Positions 16,990 to 24,635 of a stretch of 64,000 nt of DNA are shown here, one piece after another. A program made the translations under genes and the position numbers. The notes under the pieces were generated by a model that was not told the DNA's origin, ran no database searches, and saw nothing but the letters and a program-made list of their open reading frames with translations. Within the stretch, counting starts at the first letter, position 1. Every line of letters starts with the position of its first letter. The DNA comes from Lentzea cavernae (GTDB taxonomy: Bacteria > Actinomycetota > Actinomycetes > Mycobacteriales > Pseudonocardiaceae), in NCBI RefSeq assembly GCF_014653695.1, contig NZ_BNAR01000018.1:86728-150727 (forward strand). Reading direction: 5' to 3'.

Positions 16990-17061
16990 GGCCGGTGAGC
17001 CATACGGATGAGGCGCCACCCTTTCAAGGTGGAGAACCGGGTTCGACTCCCGGATCGGCTA
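16990..17061 (+). tRNA. tRNA-Glu (anticodon UUC), prophage-borne
   Basis: Cloverleaf can be drawn: acceptor GGCCGGT/ATCGGCT (two G-U pairs), D arm GCC/GGC with GG in the loop, anticodon arm CCACC-CTTTCAA-GGTGG giving UUC, 4-base variable loop, T arm CCGGG-TTCGACT-CCCGG, discriminator A. No CCA is encoded. Position 8 is G rather than T and the acceptor has wobbles, so it could be a divergent or decaying phage tRNA. It lies on the strand opposite to the virion genes, in the gap between portal and the HTH/DUF397 cassette. Confidence 0.75.
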
Positions 17062-17495
17062 CTCTCGACGCACCGGATCCTGGAACGCACCTGCCGGCGA
17101 GCAGGTCAGTCCGGTTCCAGCGCGAGGTCTGGGCAGCCAGGTAAGAACCGAGCCGACCGCGTCCGGGCTGAGCGGGACGCGTAAACCGCCAAGGTTGGTT
17201 CGGTCACCGCTGTTTGAACGGCTCCTGTCGTGAGCGGCCGCGATCGGCGGGAGTGCTGCGAGGAAGCGCACCTGCCACGGGCAGGACCTTGCGGCGTAAC
17301 GCCGGGAACGCCCCGTGGACGTCCCGGCGCCTAGATTTCCATCGGGCTGCCACCACCCTCGGGTGGTCCAGGAGATGCCACCGCTGGCTCGTGTGGCTGG
17401 ACAAGCGCGGCCCGCCCACTGAGGTAAGACCCCCGGTCCGGACCAGCGCCGCGCCGGGGGACTCTGTCTGTCGGCGGGAGCTGGCACACTACGCG
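17062..17495. other. Intergenic region right of tRNA-Glu
   Basis: About 430 bases without a convincing coding frame. It holds several GC-rich hairpins, among them CCTGCC/GGCAGG near 17270-17285 and CCCCCGG/CCGGGGG at 17430-17460. No second tRNA could be drawn on either strand. Confidence 0.45.
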
Positions 17496-17532
17496 CAGGG
17501 GCCGTGCTCAACGGCTCTGAGCACGGCCCCTG
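17496..17532. terminator. Strong hairpin terminator after the DUF397 gene
   Basis: CAGGGGCCGTGCTCA (17496-17510) and its exact complement (17518-17532) form a 15-bp perfect stem with a 7-base loop. It lies 16 bases past the DUF397 stop on the minus strand. There is no long U-run, as often in actinomycetes. Confidence 0.75.
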
Positions 17533-17547
17533 GTCTATCGCTCTTGT

Positions 17548-17739
17548 TCAGCCCTTGCCGAACTCTCCGCTCTTGGCGGCGGTCAGGAACGACGTCCATC
17601 CGGCTCGTCCGACCATCAGCTCAGCGTCCTTGTGCTTCGAGTCCCTGATGCGGTCGAAGGTCTGCGCGATCTCGACGCAGTCCGATTGCGATGCACTCCG
17701 GGAACTCTTGCGCCACCGCGGCGGCGCTCCATCTGTCAT
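17548..17739 (-). CDS. DUF397 protein
   Basis: 63 residues with WRKSSRSASQSDCVEIA near the start and a GWTSFLTAAKSGEF end, the standard DUF397 pattern. Its ATG overlaps the HTH gene stop (ATGA). DUF397 proteins are partners of Scr1-type HTH regulators in actinomycetes and have been proposed as small toxin-like or signalling proteins; the pair is common on chromosomes and unusual inside a virion gene operon. Confidence 0.88.
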   Translation of the reverse strand: MTDGAPPRWRKSSRSASQSDCVEIAQTFDRIRDSKHKDAELMVGRAGWTSFLTAAKSGEFGKG

Positions 17740-18587
17740 CTGTCGGAACCCTTCTCTCTGAGCATCGATTCGATCGCTCGGAGAGAGTCTCCCTCTTCCA
17801 TCGAGATTGACTGAAACTGGTCGAGTGCCTCGGTGTAGGGCGCGGTCTCGCTCCCGTTGGAGAGAAACACGCCTGACCTGGACAGTTCCACGTGTACGAC
17901 CGGTGGCGTCAGGTCAAATTCGATCACCATGAAGGGCCCGACGAGGCCCGAATGTGCCGCAGAGTTGACGGAAATCAGCCGGATCGTGACGTTGTCGCGC
18001 TCGCTCAAGTCGAGCAGGTGCCGTAGCTGGTTGCGCCGGATCAGATCGTCGCCGACCCTGTTGAACCGCAGCACGGTCTCGTCGATGTACGCGCAGTACT
18101 CGACGCCCCGGTCGAGGAGCTGTTCCTGTCGCTTCGCGCGGGCCATGAGCCGCGTACCGACCTCGGCCTCTGAGATCCCGTCGGCCAGCATGAACGCCCT
18201 GCTGTACTCCAGCGTCTGCGCCAAGCCAGGCACGAGCAGCGGCGACCAGTTGGTGAGGCGGGTGGCCTCTGCCTCGTAGGTGGCCAGAGTGATCGATTCC
18301 TCCGGCAGGCCTTCGCGGATGTTGTCGAGCCACGCCGGGTCATTCGGAGTGCGCGCCATGGCCATCAGTTTCGCGTGTTCGTCCCCGATGACGCCAAGGG
18401 CCGTGAGGAGCGAGGCGCACTCCTCGGAGGAGACCGGTCGCTCACCGGTCTCCATGCGGCTCAACTTGGACTCGGACCAGCCGAGTTGGGCGGCGACGTT
18501 CGCCATCGACCTTCGGGGCCTAATCCTGGTTCGGATCTCGCGGAGTTCCGCGCCCAGACCCTGCGCTTTCTTGCCTGGCTGACTCAC
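17736..18587 (-). CDS. HTH regulator, Scr1/DUF5753 type
   Basis: 283 residues from GTG at 18587 (VSQPGKKAQGLGAELREIRT). Residues about 12-70 form an XRE-type HTH (MANVAAQLGWSESKLSRMETG); the rest is the DUF5753 sensor domain (TNWSPLLVPGLAQTLEYSRA; RQEQLLDRGVEYCAYIDE; GPFMVIEFDLTPPVVHVE). It likely represses its own promoter at the palindromes just upstream and controls the coupled DUF397 gene. Whether it affects lysogeny is unknown; it is not a usual phage repressor. Confidence 0.88.
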   Translation of the reverse strand: MSQPGKKAQGLGAELREIRTRIRPRRSMANVAAQLGWSESKLSRMETGERPVSSEECASLLTALGVIGDEHAKLMAMARTPNDPAWLDNIREGLPEESITLATYEAEATRLTNWSPLLVPGLAQTLEYSRAFMLADGISEAEVGTRLMARAKRQEQLLDRGVEYCAYIDETVLRFNRVGDDLIRRNQLRHLLDLSERDNVTIRLISVNSAAHSGLVGPFMVIEFDLTPPVVHVELSRSGVFLSNGSETAPYTEALDQFQSISMEEGDSLRAIESMLREKGSDR

Positions 18588-18611
18588 CGTCACCTCTGGA
18601 TCACCCGGTTG

Positions 18612-18672
18612 GAACTTGCAAACTTGCAGAGCCTGGTCAAAACTTGCGCAAGTTTCCTCAAGCTTGCAAGAG
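18612..18672. promoter_or_regulatory. Operator cluster of CTTGC repeats between divergent genes
   Basis: The region upstream of the HTH gene holds repeated ACTTGCA units: AACTTGCAAACTTGCA near 18613-18628, a perfect 14-bp palindrome AACTTGCGCAAGTT at 18641-18654, and AAGCTTGCAAG at 18660-18670. This fits autoregulatory binding sites for the Scr1-type regulator and could also control the divergent gene at 18720. Confidence 0.65.
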
Positions 18673-18719
18673 AGATGGTCCCACATCACCGGGACTGCCG
18701 CGTACCACCCGGAGCCGAC

Positions 18720-19127
18720 ATGTCCGATTTGGTTGCAGCTTCACCCGGAGGCACCCCGCCGGCAGCCGCCGTCGCCGCGTTGACCGCCGAGGACGCCGTC
18801 CAGCTCTTCCCGACGTTCGGGGCGCTGCTCCTACTCAAGGACGCCGGCTGGAAGTTCTTCCCGAACGACGGCACCGACGCCTTGCTCGACGGTGCCAAGG
18901 TGTGGCCCCGAGGCTGGCGCGACGCGATCCGCGTGAACGACGTGAACGACGCACTCGGCATGCGACTCCGCCTGCCCGGCGACAGACACTCGGCCGACGA
19001 GATCACGTGGGAGGAGACCGGCGGCCTGGAGGAGATCGTCCACCGGCTGCTCGCGCTCCCGCAGCCGGAAGCCCGCCTTGCGCCGACCCGCGCCCTCGGT
19101 AGAGCTCCGCAGCTGTGGACCCCGTAG
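18720..19127 (+). CDS. Uncharacterised actinomycete protein, divergent from the HTH gene
   Basis: 135 residues from ATG at 18720 with GGAG 10 bases upstream. Contains FGALLLLKDAGWKFFPND and WEETGGLEEIVHRLL. No domain recognised. It shares the CTTGC operator region with the HTH/DUF397 pair and probably belongs to the same cassette. Codon use is host-like (high GC3). Confidence 0.65.
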   Translation: MSDLVAASPGGTPPAAAVAALTAEDAVQLFPTFGALLLLKDAGWKFFPNDGTDALLDGAKVWPRGWRDAIRVNDVNDALGMRLRLPGDRHSADEITWEETGGLEEIVHRLLALPQPEARLAPTRALGRAPQLWTP

Positions 19128-19420
19128 AAGGGCCGATGCAGCTGAGCGTCGGATTCTTCCGGCGTCTCAAGCACCTCGTCGAGCCCGCTTCCTTCGCGAC
19201 CGACCACCGAGGGATCCCGCTTCGCGCCGCATGGTGTGGCGCCATCTCCATCCCCACCATGAGCCCCGGACCGCTCTCGTGGTGTCCCACCTGCTGGTCC
19301 GCGAGAGCCACATGTCCCAGCCCGTCCCGGAGTACGTCTCCACCTTCCTCATACCCGTCCGGCGACGCGACGGCACCGTCAACATCGGTGCTGCCGTCAA
19401 CGATCGCGGGCAGGTTGTGA
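19115..19420 (+). CDS. Possible small Cys-containing protein
   Basis: 101-codon frame overlapping both neighbours. Residues 1-65 look protein-like (SVGFFRRLKHLVEPASFATD; IPLRAAWCGAISIPTMSPG; SWCPTCW), with high GC3, while the competing frame there is Arg-rich. The final 35 residues overlap the next gene and look like shadow sequence, so the real gene may have lost its proper end. Confidence 0.4.
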   Translation: MDPVEGPMQLSVGFFRRLKHLVEPASFATDHRGIPLRAAWCGAISIPTMSPGPLSWCPTCWSARATCPSPSRSTSPPSSYPSGDATAPSTSVLPSTIAGRL

Positions 19421-19530
19421 TCCTTCCGCTGCCCAGCAACGAACCGCTGGCCCTGTCGATGCACGAAGCGACCGAGTTCCAGAAGAAGATCCGCCAGGCT
19501 GTCGTGGACGCGTCCCAGCGCCAGTTCTAG
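19312..19530 (+). CDS. Small protein, paralogue of the 40.7-kb gene
   Basis: 72 residues from ATG at 19312 (MSQPVPEYVSTFLIPV). The C-terminal 50 residues align with the product at 40641-40856: GQVVILPLP against GEVVLLYPS, HEATEFQKKIRQAV against QQATELVTKLRTVI, and both end A(S/A)QR. Function unknown. It converges on terL, overlapping its stop by 4 bases. Confidence 0.6.
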   Translation: MSQPVPEYVSTFLIPVRRRDGTVNIGAAVNDRGQVVILPLPSNEPLALSMHEATEFQKKIRQAVVDASQRQF

Positions 19531-20921
19531 ATGAACCGCACCCGCGTGCGCACGCCAACTTCCAGCTCGACCACGAGATACCGCTTGGCGTCACAGCCGT
19601 GGTCGTTCATCTTCAACGGCTCCTCGCCCTTCTTCTTCGACGGATCCCAGATGTAGCCGGGGATCTCCTCTGCTGTGCAGCACGGCTTCTTCGCGTCTTC
19701 GAGCGCCTTGTCTCGATACAGCACCGAGTCTCGAAGGATCATCAGCCGCGGCTTGCCCGGCTTCTCGCCTACGAGCTTCAGCCTGGACTGCACCGCCTGG
19801 ATGCCGTCGGACACGGATTTCTTCGCCGCAGTCGTGCCCATGTCGAGGTGCCGTTCGAGGGTGGCGCGGTCCTCTGCGTCGTGGTCGCACACGATCAGCC
19901 TGGGCTTGGGTTCGGTCCACTCGCGGCGGCCGGCGCGGACGTCGTCGCGGAGTGCCTTCGTCGTCTCGTAGTGAGGCTCTGGTGTCTTCCCGGTCCACTT
20001 CGTGACGGCCTGGAGGATGTCCAAGGCGTGGTCCTCGACGAGGCGTTGAGTGCGGTAGAGCTCGCGGTACAGGTAGAGGCGGCCGTCGCCGTCTTCGGCC
20101 CAGCACTGGAGGACGAACGGGTTCGTGTATCCGAAGTCTACTGACCAGTAGCGTGTCCACTCCTTGGGGATGTCGAAGCGGTCGATGAGGTGGACGTCGG
20201 CGCTGTCCCACGTCTCGTAGATCTGCCCCTCGGCGGCGACCCACTTGCCGTGTCGGAGACGCAGGTTCCGGACACCGGTGAGGGCGTCGAGCTTCCCGAT
20301 GTACTGCTCACCGACCGGGGTCTTCGCGCCGTCGCTGCCGTAGAGGACGGGGTTGTCCTCGTGCCGGGACTCCAGCATGGTCGTGGTGCCCTTGTCGGAG
20401 CGGACCTTTAACCAGTGGGTGGGGACGTCTGGGTTGCAGTCGGCGATGATCTGCTGGAACGACACCTTGCCGTTACGCAGACGGGTGGTGCACTTCTCCC
20501 AGTCGTCCTCGGTGAGCTCGGTGGCCTCCTGCACGTAGATCAGGTCGTACTCCGACGACATGACCTTGGTGGGGTTGTCCATGCCGCCCACGACCAGGCG
20601 AGCACCGTTGGTGTAGCGGTAGGACGCCGGCTCGCGCGCTGACCCGCCGAAGAACTTCACGTGCCCTGCGGCGATGGCTTCCTTGGCAACGTGCTCCTCG
20701 TAGGTGACAAGGCCGGTGCTGGTGAGCGACACGAGCGTCTTGCGGACCACCAGCGCGCGCATGCCTGGGTTGAGCAGGCACATCAGGTGCACCTTCTCCA
20801 GGCACGCCCGGGACTTGCCCGTGCCAGCCGGGCCGGACAGCAGCACCTCTGGTGCCCGGCACTCCATGACCCGCTGTGCAGTGCCGCGCGGGTGGTAGCG
20901 GTGCTCGACAACGGTGGTCAC
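19527..20921 (-). CDS. terL: Terminase large subunit
   Basis: 464 residues from GTG at 20921. The ATPase domain has a Walker A at residues 30-37 (GPAGTGKS) and Walker B/catalytic Glu in YDLIYVQEATEL (about 125). The RNase H-like nuclease domain begins at YWSVDFGYTNPF (first Asp about 249) and includes LIVCDHDAEDRATLERHL. This is the motor that packages DNA through the portal. Portal lies 3 kb downstream because of the inserted regulator cassette. Confidence 0.93.
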   Translation of the reverse strand: MTTVVEHRYHPRGTAQRVMECRAPEVLLSGPAGTGKSRACLEKVHLMCLLNPGMRALVVRKTLVSLTSTGLVTYEEHVAKEAIAAGHVKFFGGSAREPASYRYTNGARLVVGGMDNPTKVMSSEYDLIYVQEATELTEDDWEKCTTRLRNGKVSFQQIIADCNPDVPTHWLKVRSDKGTTTMLESRHEDNPVLYGSDGAKTPVGEQYIGKLDALTGVRNLRLRHGKWVAAEGQIYETWDSADVHLIDRFDIPKEWTRYWSVDFGYTNPFVLQCWAEDGDGRLYLYRELYRTQRLVEDHALDILQAVTKWTGKTPEPHYETTKALRDDVRAGRREWTEPKPRLIVCDHDAEDRATLERHLDMGTTAAKKSVSDGIQAVQSRLKLVGEKPGKPRLMILRDSVLYRDKALEDAKKPCCTAEEIPGYIWDPSKKKGEEPLKMNDHGCDAKRYLVVELEVGVRTRVRFI

Positions 20922-20931
20922 GGGCCGAGGC

Positions 20932-21495
20932 TCACTTCATGGTGTCGGTGTCCACACCGACCACTGTGTACTGGACGTCCGCGTTCACGGTCAGGTCCGT
21001 CTTCACTGGCGCGTCCAGGCCGAGGAGCTTCGCTCGCCGCGTCTCGATCTTCAGGATGGTGTCGATCGCGCTGAGCTTCGGCGCATCGTCCAGCATCGGC
21101 GACCCCGCGCCCTCCCGGATCACAGCCTCACCGGTTTCCTCGTCGATCTCCGGCTCGCCCACCCGCACAACCCGACCGTGCGACACCAGCACGTGGTCAC
21201 GGCCGAGGACAGCACGGGCCTCACGCAACAGCCAGTCCAGGCGGTCCTCCTGCTCGCGCCGGTACTCGGCGACCTCGTAGCCGGGGATCTCCTTCAGCAG
21301 CTCCGTGTAGCGGCGGTGGGCGTACTGCTTCGAGAAGCCCAGCTCAGCGCCGATCTGCTCGAACGTCGCGCCGGTGCGCCGGAGCCTGATGATCTGCGCA
21401 TCGCGGTACGCAGCGACTTCTTCCGGCGTGAGCGTGTCAACCGCCTCAGGGTCAACTGGACGGCGGGTGGCCTCTGGGAGGTCCGGGGTGCTCAT
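20932..21495 (-). CDS. terS: Terminase small subunit (HTH)
   Basis: 187 residues; HTH at about 24-60 (EEVAAYRDAQIIRLRRTGAT then FEQIGAELGFSKQYAHRRYT) followed by a helical middle and IDTILKIETRRAKLLGLDAP, which is typical for actinophage small terminases. Directly upstream of terL. It recognises the packaging site and recruits TerL. Confidence 0.82.
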   Translation of the reverse strand: MSTPDLPEATRRPVDPEAVDTLTPEEVAAYRDAQIIRLRRTGATFEQIGAELGFSKQYAHRRYTELLKEIPGYEVAEYRREQEDRLDWLLREARAVLGRDHVLVSHGRVVRVGEPEIDEETGEAVIREGAGSPMLDDAPKLSAIDTILKIETRRAKLLGLDAPVKTDLTVNADVQYTVVGVDTDTMK

Positions 21496-21519
21496 GGTTC
21501 CTCCACGAGGTCAGGGGAT

Positions 21520-21630
21520 TTACAGGACGATCCAGGCGGTGGCGAGTACGCCGAGCAGGCAGATGGCGCCGATGAGGGCGGCGAGCGCTAGCGCGAACAG
21601 CAGGCCCGGCGGAAGCCCGCCGCCGTTCAC
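21520..21630 (-). CDS. Tiny membrane protein
   Basis: 36 residues, one hydrophobic helix (LLFALALAALIGAICLLGVL). GTG at 21630 overlaps the upstream stop as GTGA. Similar one-pass mini-proteins recur in this early operon. Function unknown. Confidence 0.5.
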   Translation of the reverse strand: MNGGGLPPGLLFALALAALIGAICLLGVLATAWIVL

Positions 21631-21809
21631 CGCGACCACCTGTGCACGAAACGAGCAGAGCGCCAGGTTTCGTGGTCACCGCCGTGGTTGAGGCGCAGGG
21701 TGCAGTGGTACGAGGTGGTGGTGTCCTCGGTGCCACATCTCCTGATCGGCAGAAGCGGTGTCAGCGGGGCTACCACCCGGAGCGGCCAGAGAGCTCGTCT
21801 GATGCTCAT
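21627..21809 (-). CDS. Small early phage protein
   Basis: 60 residues from ATG at 21809 (ATGA overlap): MSIRRALWPLRVVAPLTPLL, then RRCGTEDTTTSYHCTLRLNH. The pattern C-x(11)-C-x(3)-NHGGDHE resembles a Cys/His knuckle found in many short actinophage proteins. Unknown role. Confidence 0.5.
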   Translation of the reverse strand: MSIRRALWPLRVVAPLTPLLPIRRCGTEDTTTSYHCTLRLNHGGDHETWRSARFVHRWSR

Positions 21810-22102
21810 GGCAGGTACCTGATCTGGGAGTCGCTGGCGATCGAGCGGCCGTACTGGTCGGTTGCCGTCCACCAGGTGTAGACGAACGGGTCGCCAACGT
21901 ACGGGGCGAGTGCCCAGGCGCGGTCCTTGACGAGTGCCGCGCAGTCGAGTCGGTCGGGGTAAACGGACGGCTCGGTGACGAACCGCACGCGGTGTGGCAC
22001 GGGCACGAGGTAGGTGTTCTGGGTGCCGTGCGTGAGCCAGTCGAGCAGGTGCGTCATGCCTCGATACCAGGGGTGCCACTCCAGCGGCGCGGGTGGCGTC
22101 AC
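21806..22102 (-). CDS. Early phage protein of unknown function
   Basis: 98 residues from GTG at 22102 (GTGA overlap). Trp-rich (EWHPWYRGMTHLLDWL; TWWTATDQYGR). No domain recognised. The ORF extended to 22258 is Arg-rich shadow. Confidence 0.5.
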   Translation of the reverse strand: MTPPAPLEWHPWYRGMTHLLDWLTHGTQNTYLVPVPHRVRFVTEPSVYPDRLDCAALVKDRAWALAPYVGDPFVYTWWTATDQYGRSIASDSQIRYLP

Positions 22103-22266
22103 GACGCACCCACGAAGCAGAAGAACCCGGAGCACCACAGCACGAGGAACCCGGCGATGCCCGCGGCCGCGCGGGTGCCGCGGTCTGCGGCGAAGCCGAG
22201 CCCGAGGCTGAGCAGGGCGGCCGCGCAGAGGACGAGACCGGTGATCCAGAGGACCCACTGGTTCAT
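22099..22266 (-). CDS. Tiny two-pass membrane protein
   Basis: 55 residues: VLWITGLVLCAAALLSLGLG and GIAGFLVLWCSGFFCFV form two helices separated by a short basic turn. ATG at 22266, stop overlapping the next GTG. Confidence 0.5.
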   Translation of the reverse strand: MNQWVLWITGLVLCAAALLSLGLGFAADRGTRAAAGIAGFLVLWCSGFFCFVGAS

Positions 22267-22469
22267 GGTTCGGTCACCACCTTGTTGAGCGGGACGAACA
22301 CCGCGCTCGTCAGGTCGACGCGGGCTTGGAGTAGCGCCTCCTTCGCCTCTGCGACCGACTCCCAGTCCTTGAACGGGCCGTAGACGACGGGCACGGCAGG
22401 CGCGGTGGCGGGAACGAAGATGACGAGCTCCTGGGAGCCGCTGATCTGCAGGTACATGTCGTTGCTCAC
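22263..22469 (-). CDS. Small early phage protein
   Basis: 68 residues from GTG at 22469 (GTGA overlap). YLQISGSQELVIFVPATAPA and FKDWESVAEAKEALLQARVD suggest a beta-hairpin plus helix. Unknown function. Confidence 0.5.
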   Translation of the reverse strand: MSNDMYLQISGSQELVIFVPATAPAVPVVYGPFKDWESVAEAKEALLQARVDLTSAVFVPLNKVVTEP

Positions 22470-22900
22470 GGCAGCTCCGTTCCGGGGTAGTCCTGGACGC
22501 CGAGCACGTAGCCCAGTCGGGAGAGGCGCGCCCAGTTCCAGCACGTTGCGTTGAACGCGTCGACCGTGTTCTGCAGCACGAGCTCGCGCGGCGTTGGGTA
22601 TGAGCACGCGGCCCACAGGAGCCGCAGCCACTTGGCGTCGACGCGGTCGGGGCCGTGCGGGTGGTAGCTGCCGCCGTGCCGCGTCTCGCCGACTTCGAGC
22701 GAGGGCGGGCAGATCAACTCGACGAGGCCGCCGGAGTAGCGGGCGAGCAGCAGGTCGCACCGCGGGTGTTCAGCGCGGTGTTCGGGCAGCAGGCTGAGGG
22801 CGGTGGCCTCGTCGCGGACGTCGCGGGAGCCGTGGATGAGGCGGGAGGTCTCGATCGCGGGGTCGTGGCCGAGGCACAGGAAGCTGAAGGTGCTGCTCAT
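22466..22900 (-). CDS. Early phage protein of unknown function
   Basis: 144 residues, ATG at 22900. Segments CLGHDPAIETSRLIHGSRD and LLLARYSGGLVELICPP look globular; no motif recognised. Coupled to both neighbours by overlaps. Confidence 0.5.
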   Translation of the reverse strand: MSSTFSFLCLGHDPAIETSRLIHGSRDVRDEATALSLLPEHRAEHPRCDLLLARYSGGLVELICPPSLEVGETRHGGSYHPHGPDRVDAKWLRLLWAACSYPTPRELVLQNTVDAFNATCWNWARLSRLGYVLGVQDYPGTELP

Positions 22901-23556
22901 CTGCTGCCGCCGGCGTGGACTCTGGCCATCGCGGCCGCGGCGTTGGACTGAGGCGCGGGCTTCGCGGTGACGCTGTCGAGGAACCGCTCCGCCTCGTCGT
23001 CGGCGAACGTGCGCAGGCGCCGATCACCGTGCTGCGCGTGGCCTTCCGGCAGGAGGGCGACACGGAAGTCGCCGAGGCGCTCGATGCTCTCCCACCGCCG
23101 CGCCCACCGGCCATCGCGCGCCCGCACCAGGACAGCGATGCGGTCGTTGCCGCTGGCGGGGTTGATGGTCACGACCCAGGCGCGGGCGCCGCGGTCTGCG
23201 ACGGCCGTGGACTCGAGGTACGTGCACTGGATGACTTGCCTGTCACCGGTCACGACGACCTGCCTTTCGTGCCGGGTCGCGCGGCGGTGTGCCTGCGCGG
23301 CGGCGAGTCTGATCACTGAGGGGGAGAGCGCCATGCCGGTGGCGCGGGTGTTGCGGCCGAACCATTGGCCGGTTGCGGGGTGGTGGACGCGGGCGCCGCC
23401 GCAGGGGCAGCGTTCGAGCCAGAGCATGCCGGTCTCGTTGGTGTGCCAGGACTGTCGCCAGCACTCGTGGTCGGAGGCGGGGACTGGTGCCTGGTACCAG
23501 GGGACGTGTTCGAGATGTGCAACGCTTGCGGGGCAACAGGTCTCGACCGTGCTCAT
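22897..23556 (-). CDS. Early phage protein with zinc-knuckle N-terminus
   Basis: 219 residues from ATG at 23556, preceded by GGAGG 12 bases upstream; ATG at 23661, coupled to the upstream stop, is an alternative giving 35 more basic residues. The N-terminal third has CWRQSWHTNETGMLWLERCP and CGGARVHHP, a likely zinc site and compact domain. The C-terminal part (DRQVIQCTYLESTAV; WVVTINPASGNDRIAVLVRA) looks beta-rich. Role unknown. Confidence 0.5.
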   Translation of the reverse strand: MSTVETCCPASVAHLEHVPWYQAPVPASDHECWRQSWHTNETGMLWLERCPCGGARVHHPATGQWFGRNTRATGMALSPSVIRLAAAQAHRRATRHERQVVVTGDRQVIQCTYLESTAVADRGARAWVVTINPASGNDRIAVLVRARDGRWARRWESIERLGDFRVALLPEGHAQHGDRRLRTFADDEAERFLDSVTAKPAPQSNAAAAMARVHAGGSR

Positions 23557-23657
23557 GCGCGATTCCACCCTCCGAAGAACGGGGTGGACTCCTAGCTCGT
23601 GGCAGCCCCCACGATAGAGCGCGCGGCGGGATCGCCTGTGGCGCAGCGCCGTCACGG

Positions 23658-23900
23658 TCATGTCGGCACCTCGGTGATCCGCTCGTAGATGCGCCAGTCC
23701 TCGCCGTCGTTGCGGACGAAGCGGTAGCGGTAGAGGCCCTCGGTGTCGAGCCGCAGCGTGCCGTCCGGCTCGACGGCGTCGACATCCAAGTCGTCGGCGC
23801 GGAGAAGGTCGGTGGACACGCGGATGACGGTGCTGGCCTGGGTGACGACGCGGGTGCCGTCGCTCAGACGCTGGATGGTCACGGTTCCGGGTTCGGTCAC
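23658..23900 (-). CDS. Small early phage protein
   Basis: 80 residues from GTG at 23900 (GTGA). Beta-rich: TVTIQRLSDGTRVVTQAS, YRYRFVRNDGEDWRIYERI. No family known to me. Confidence 0.5.
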   Translation of the reverse strand: MTEPGTVTIQRLSDGTRVVTQASTVIRVSTDLLRADDLDVDAVEPDGTLRLDTEGLYRYRFVRNDGEDWRIYERITEVPT

Positions 23901-24208
23901 GTGGTCACGCTCCTGCAGCAACCGTCGCAGCTGTGGATGCCGAAGCCCCATGCCTTGTCCTTGCCGAGAGTGCGGCGCTTGAACGCGAGGTCGTCAGGGT
24001 CGGGGTGACCGATGCCGTGCGGGCAGACGCGTTCCATCGTGATGGTGTCGGAGCGCCAGTTCAGCGGGGCGGTGTCGAGGGCGTGCGTGCTCGGGTTGTG
24101 GATGCAGCACGTCTGGCCTTCGCACGCGGCGGGCAGGTGGACCACCATCGTGCGCCCGTCGTGCAGGCCGATGATGTCGCTGCTCAGGCTCGTCGGTTCC
24201 TCAGTCAC
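23897..24208 (-). CDS. Conserved actinophage Cys/His protein
   Basis: 103 residues from GTG at 24208 (GTGA). CCIHNPSTHAL, MERVCPHGIGHPDPDDLAF and HSCDGCC are a set of Cys/His motifs that recur together in actinophage early regions, probably binding zinc. Function unknown. Confidence 0.6.
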   Translation of the reverse strand: MTEEPTSLSSDIIGLHDGRTMVVHLPAACEGQTCCIHNPSTHALDTAPLNWRSDTITMERVCPHGIGHPDPDDLAFKRRTLGKDKAWGFGIHSCDGCCRSVTT

Positions 24209-24525
24209 GCCAGCCACCTCCGGGCGCGGTAGTAGGTGCGCCTCCACCAAGTCCACGGGTGACGACCAAGGAGCGTCACGCGGTGGGCGTTGCGCCCGCC
24301 CGCGTGCTCGGCGCGCCAGCGGCGGGCAATGCGCTCGTACTCCGAATCGGAGAGGGTCCGAGGCATCGCAAGGATTCGGCCAGGCTGTACAAACAGAGCA
24401 TGGGCGTCGGGCTGGTGACACACGTCCGAGCGGTCACCCGCGACCTCAGCTGGCCACAGGACGCACCAGCAGTTGGCTGAGTGCTTGCGACACAGCCCGC
24501 AGTCGGTGTGGTTGCCGTAGCTCAC
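24205..24525 (-). CDS. Early phage zinc-knuckle protein with W/R-rich tail
   Basis: 106 residues from GTG at 24525. N-terminal CGLCRKHSANCWC cluster, a middle helix SDSEYERIARRWRAEHAGG, and the end PWTWWRRTYYRARRWLA. The same kind of Trp/Arg tail ends the proteins at 26160 and appears in those at 27037 and 31958. Confidence 0.5.
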   Translation of the reverse strand: MSYGNHTDCGLCRKHSANCWCVLWPAEVAGDRSDVCHQPDAHALFVQPGRILAMPRTLSDSEYERIARRWRAEHAGGRNAHRVTLLGRHPWTWWRRTYYRARRWLA

Positions 24526-24635
24526 GATCCGATCACCGCCGACACGATGACGATCGTGAGGATGCCCAGCACGGCGAGCGCACCGAGCGCGTAGGCGGTG
24601 ACGGTGCACCAGGCCTGAACCCTGCGACGGTTCAT
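24522..24635 (-). CDS. Tiny membrane protein
   Basis: 37 residues with one hydrophobic helix (AYALGALAVLGILTIVIVSA) after a basic MNRRRVQAW. ATG at 24635 and stop overlap both neighbours. Confidence 0.5.
   Translation of the reverse strand: MNRRRVQAWCTVTAYALGALAVLGILTIVIVSAVIGS

Noticed and set aside
17059..17511. Minus-strand frames opposite the tRNA gap
   Set aside because: They run antisense through the tRNA and the terminator, and are rich in Arg/Pro.
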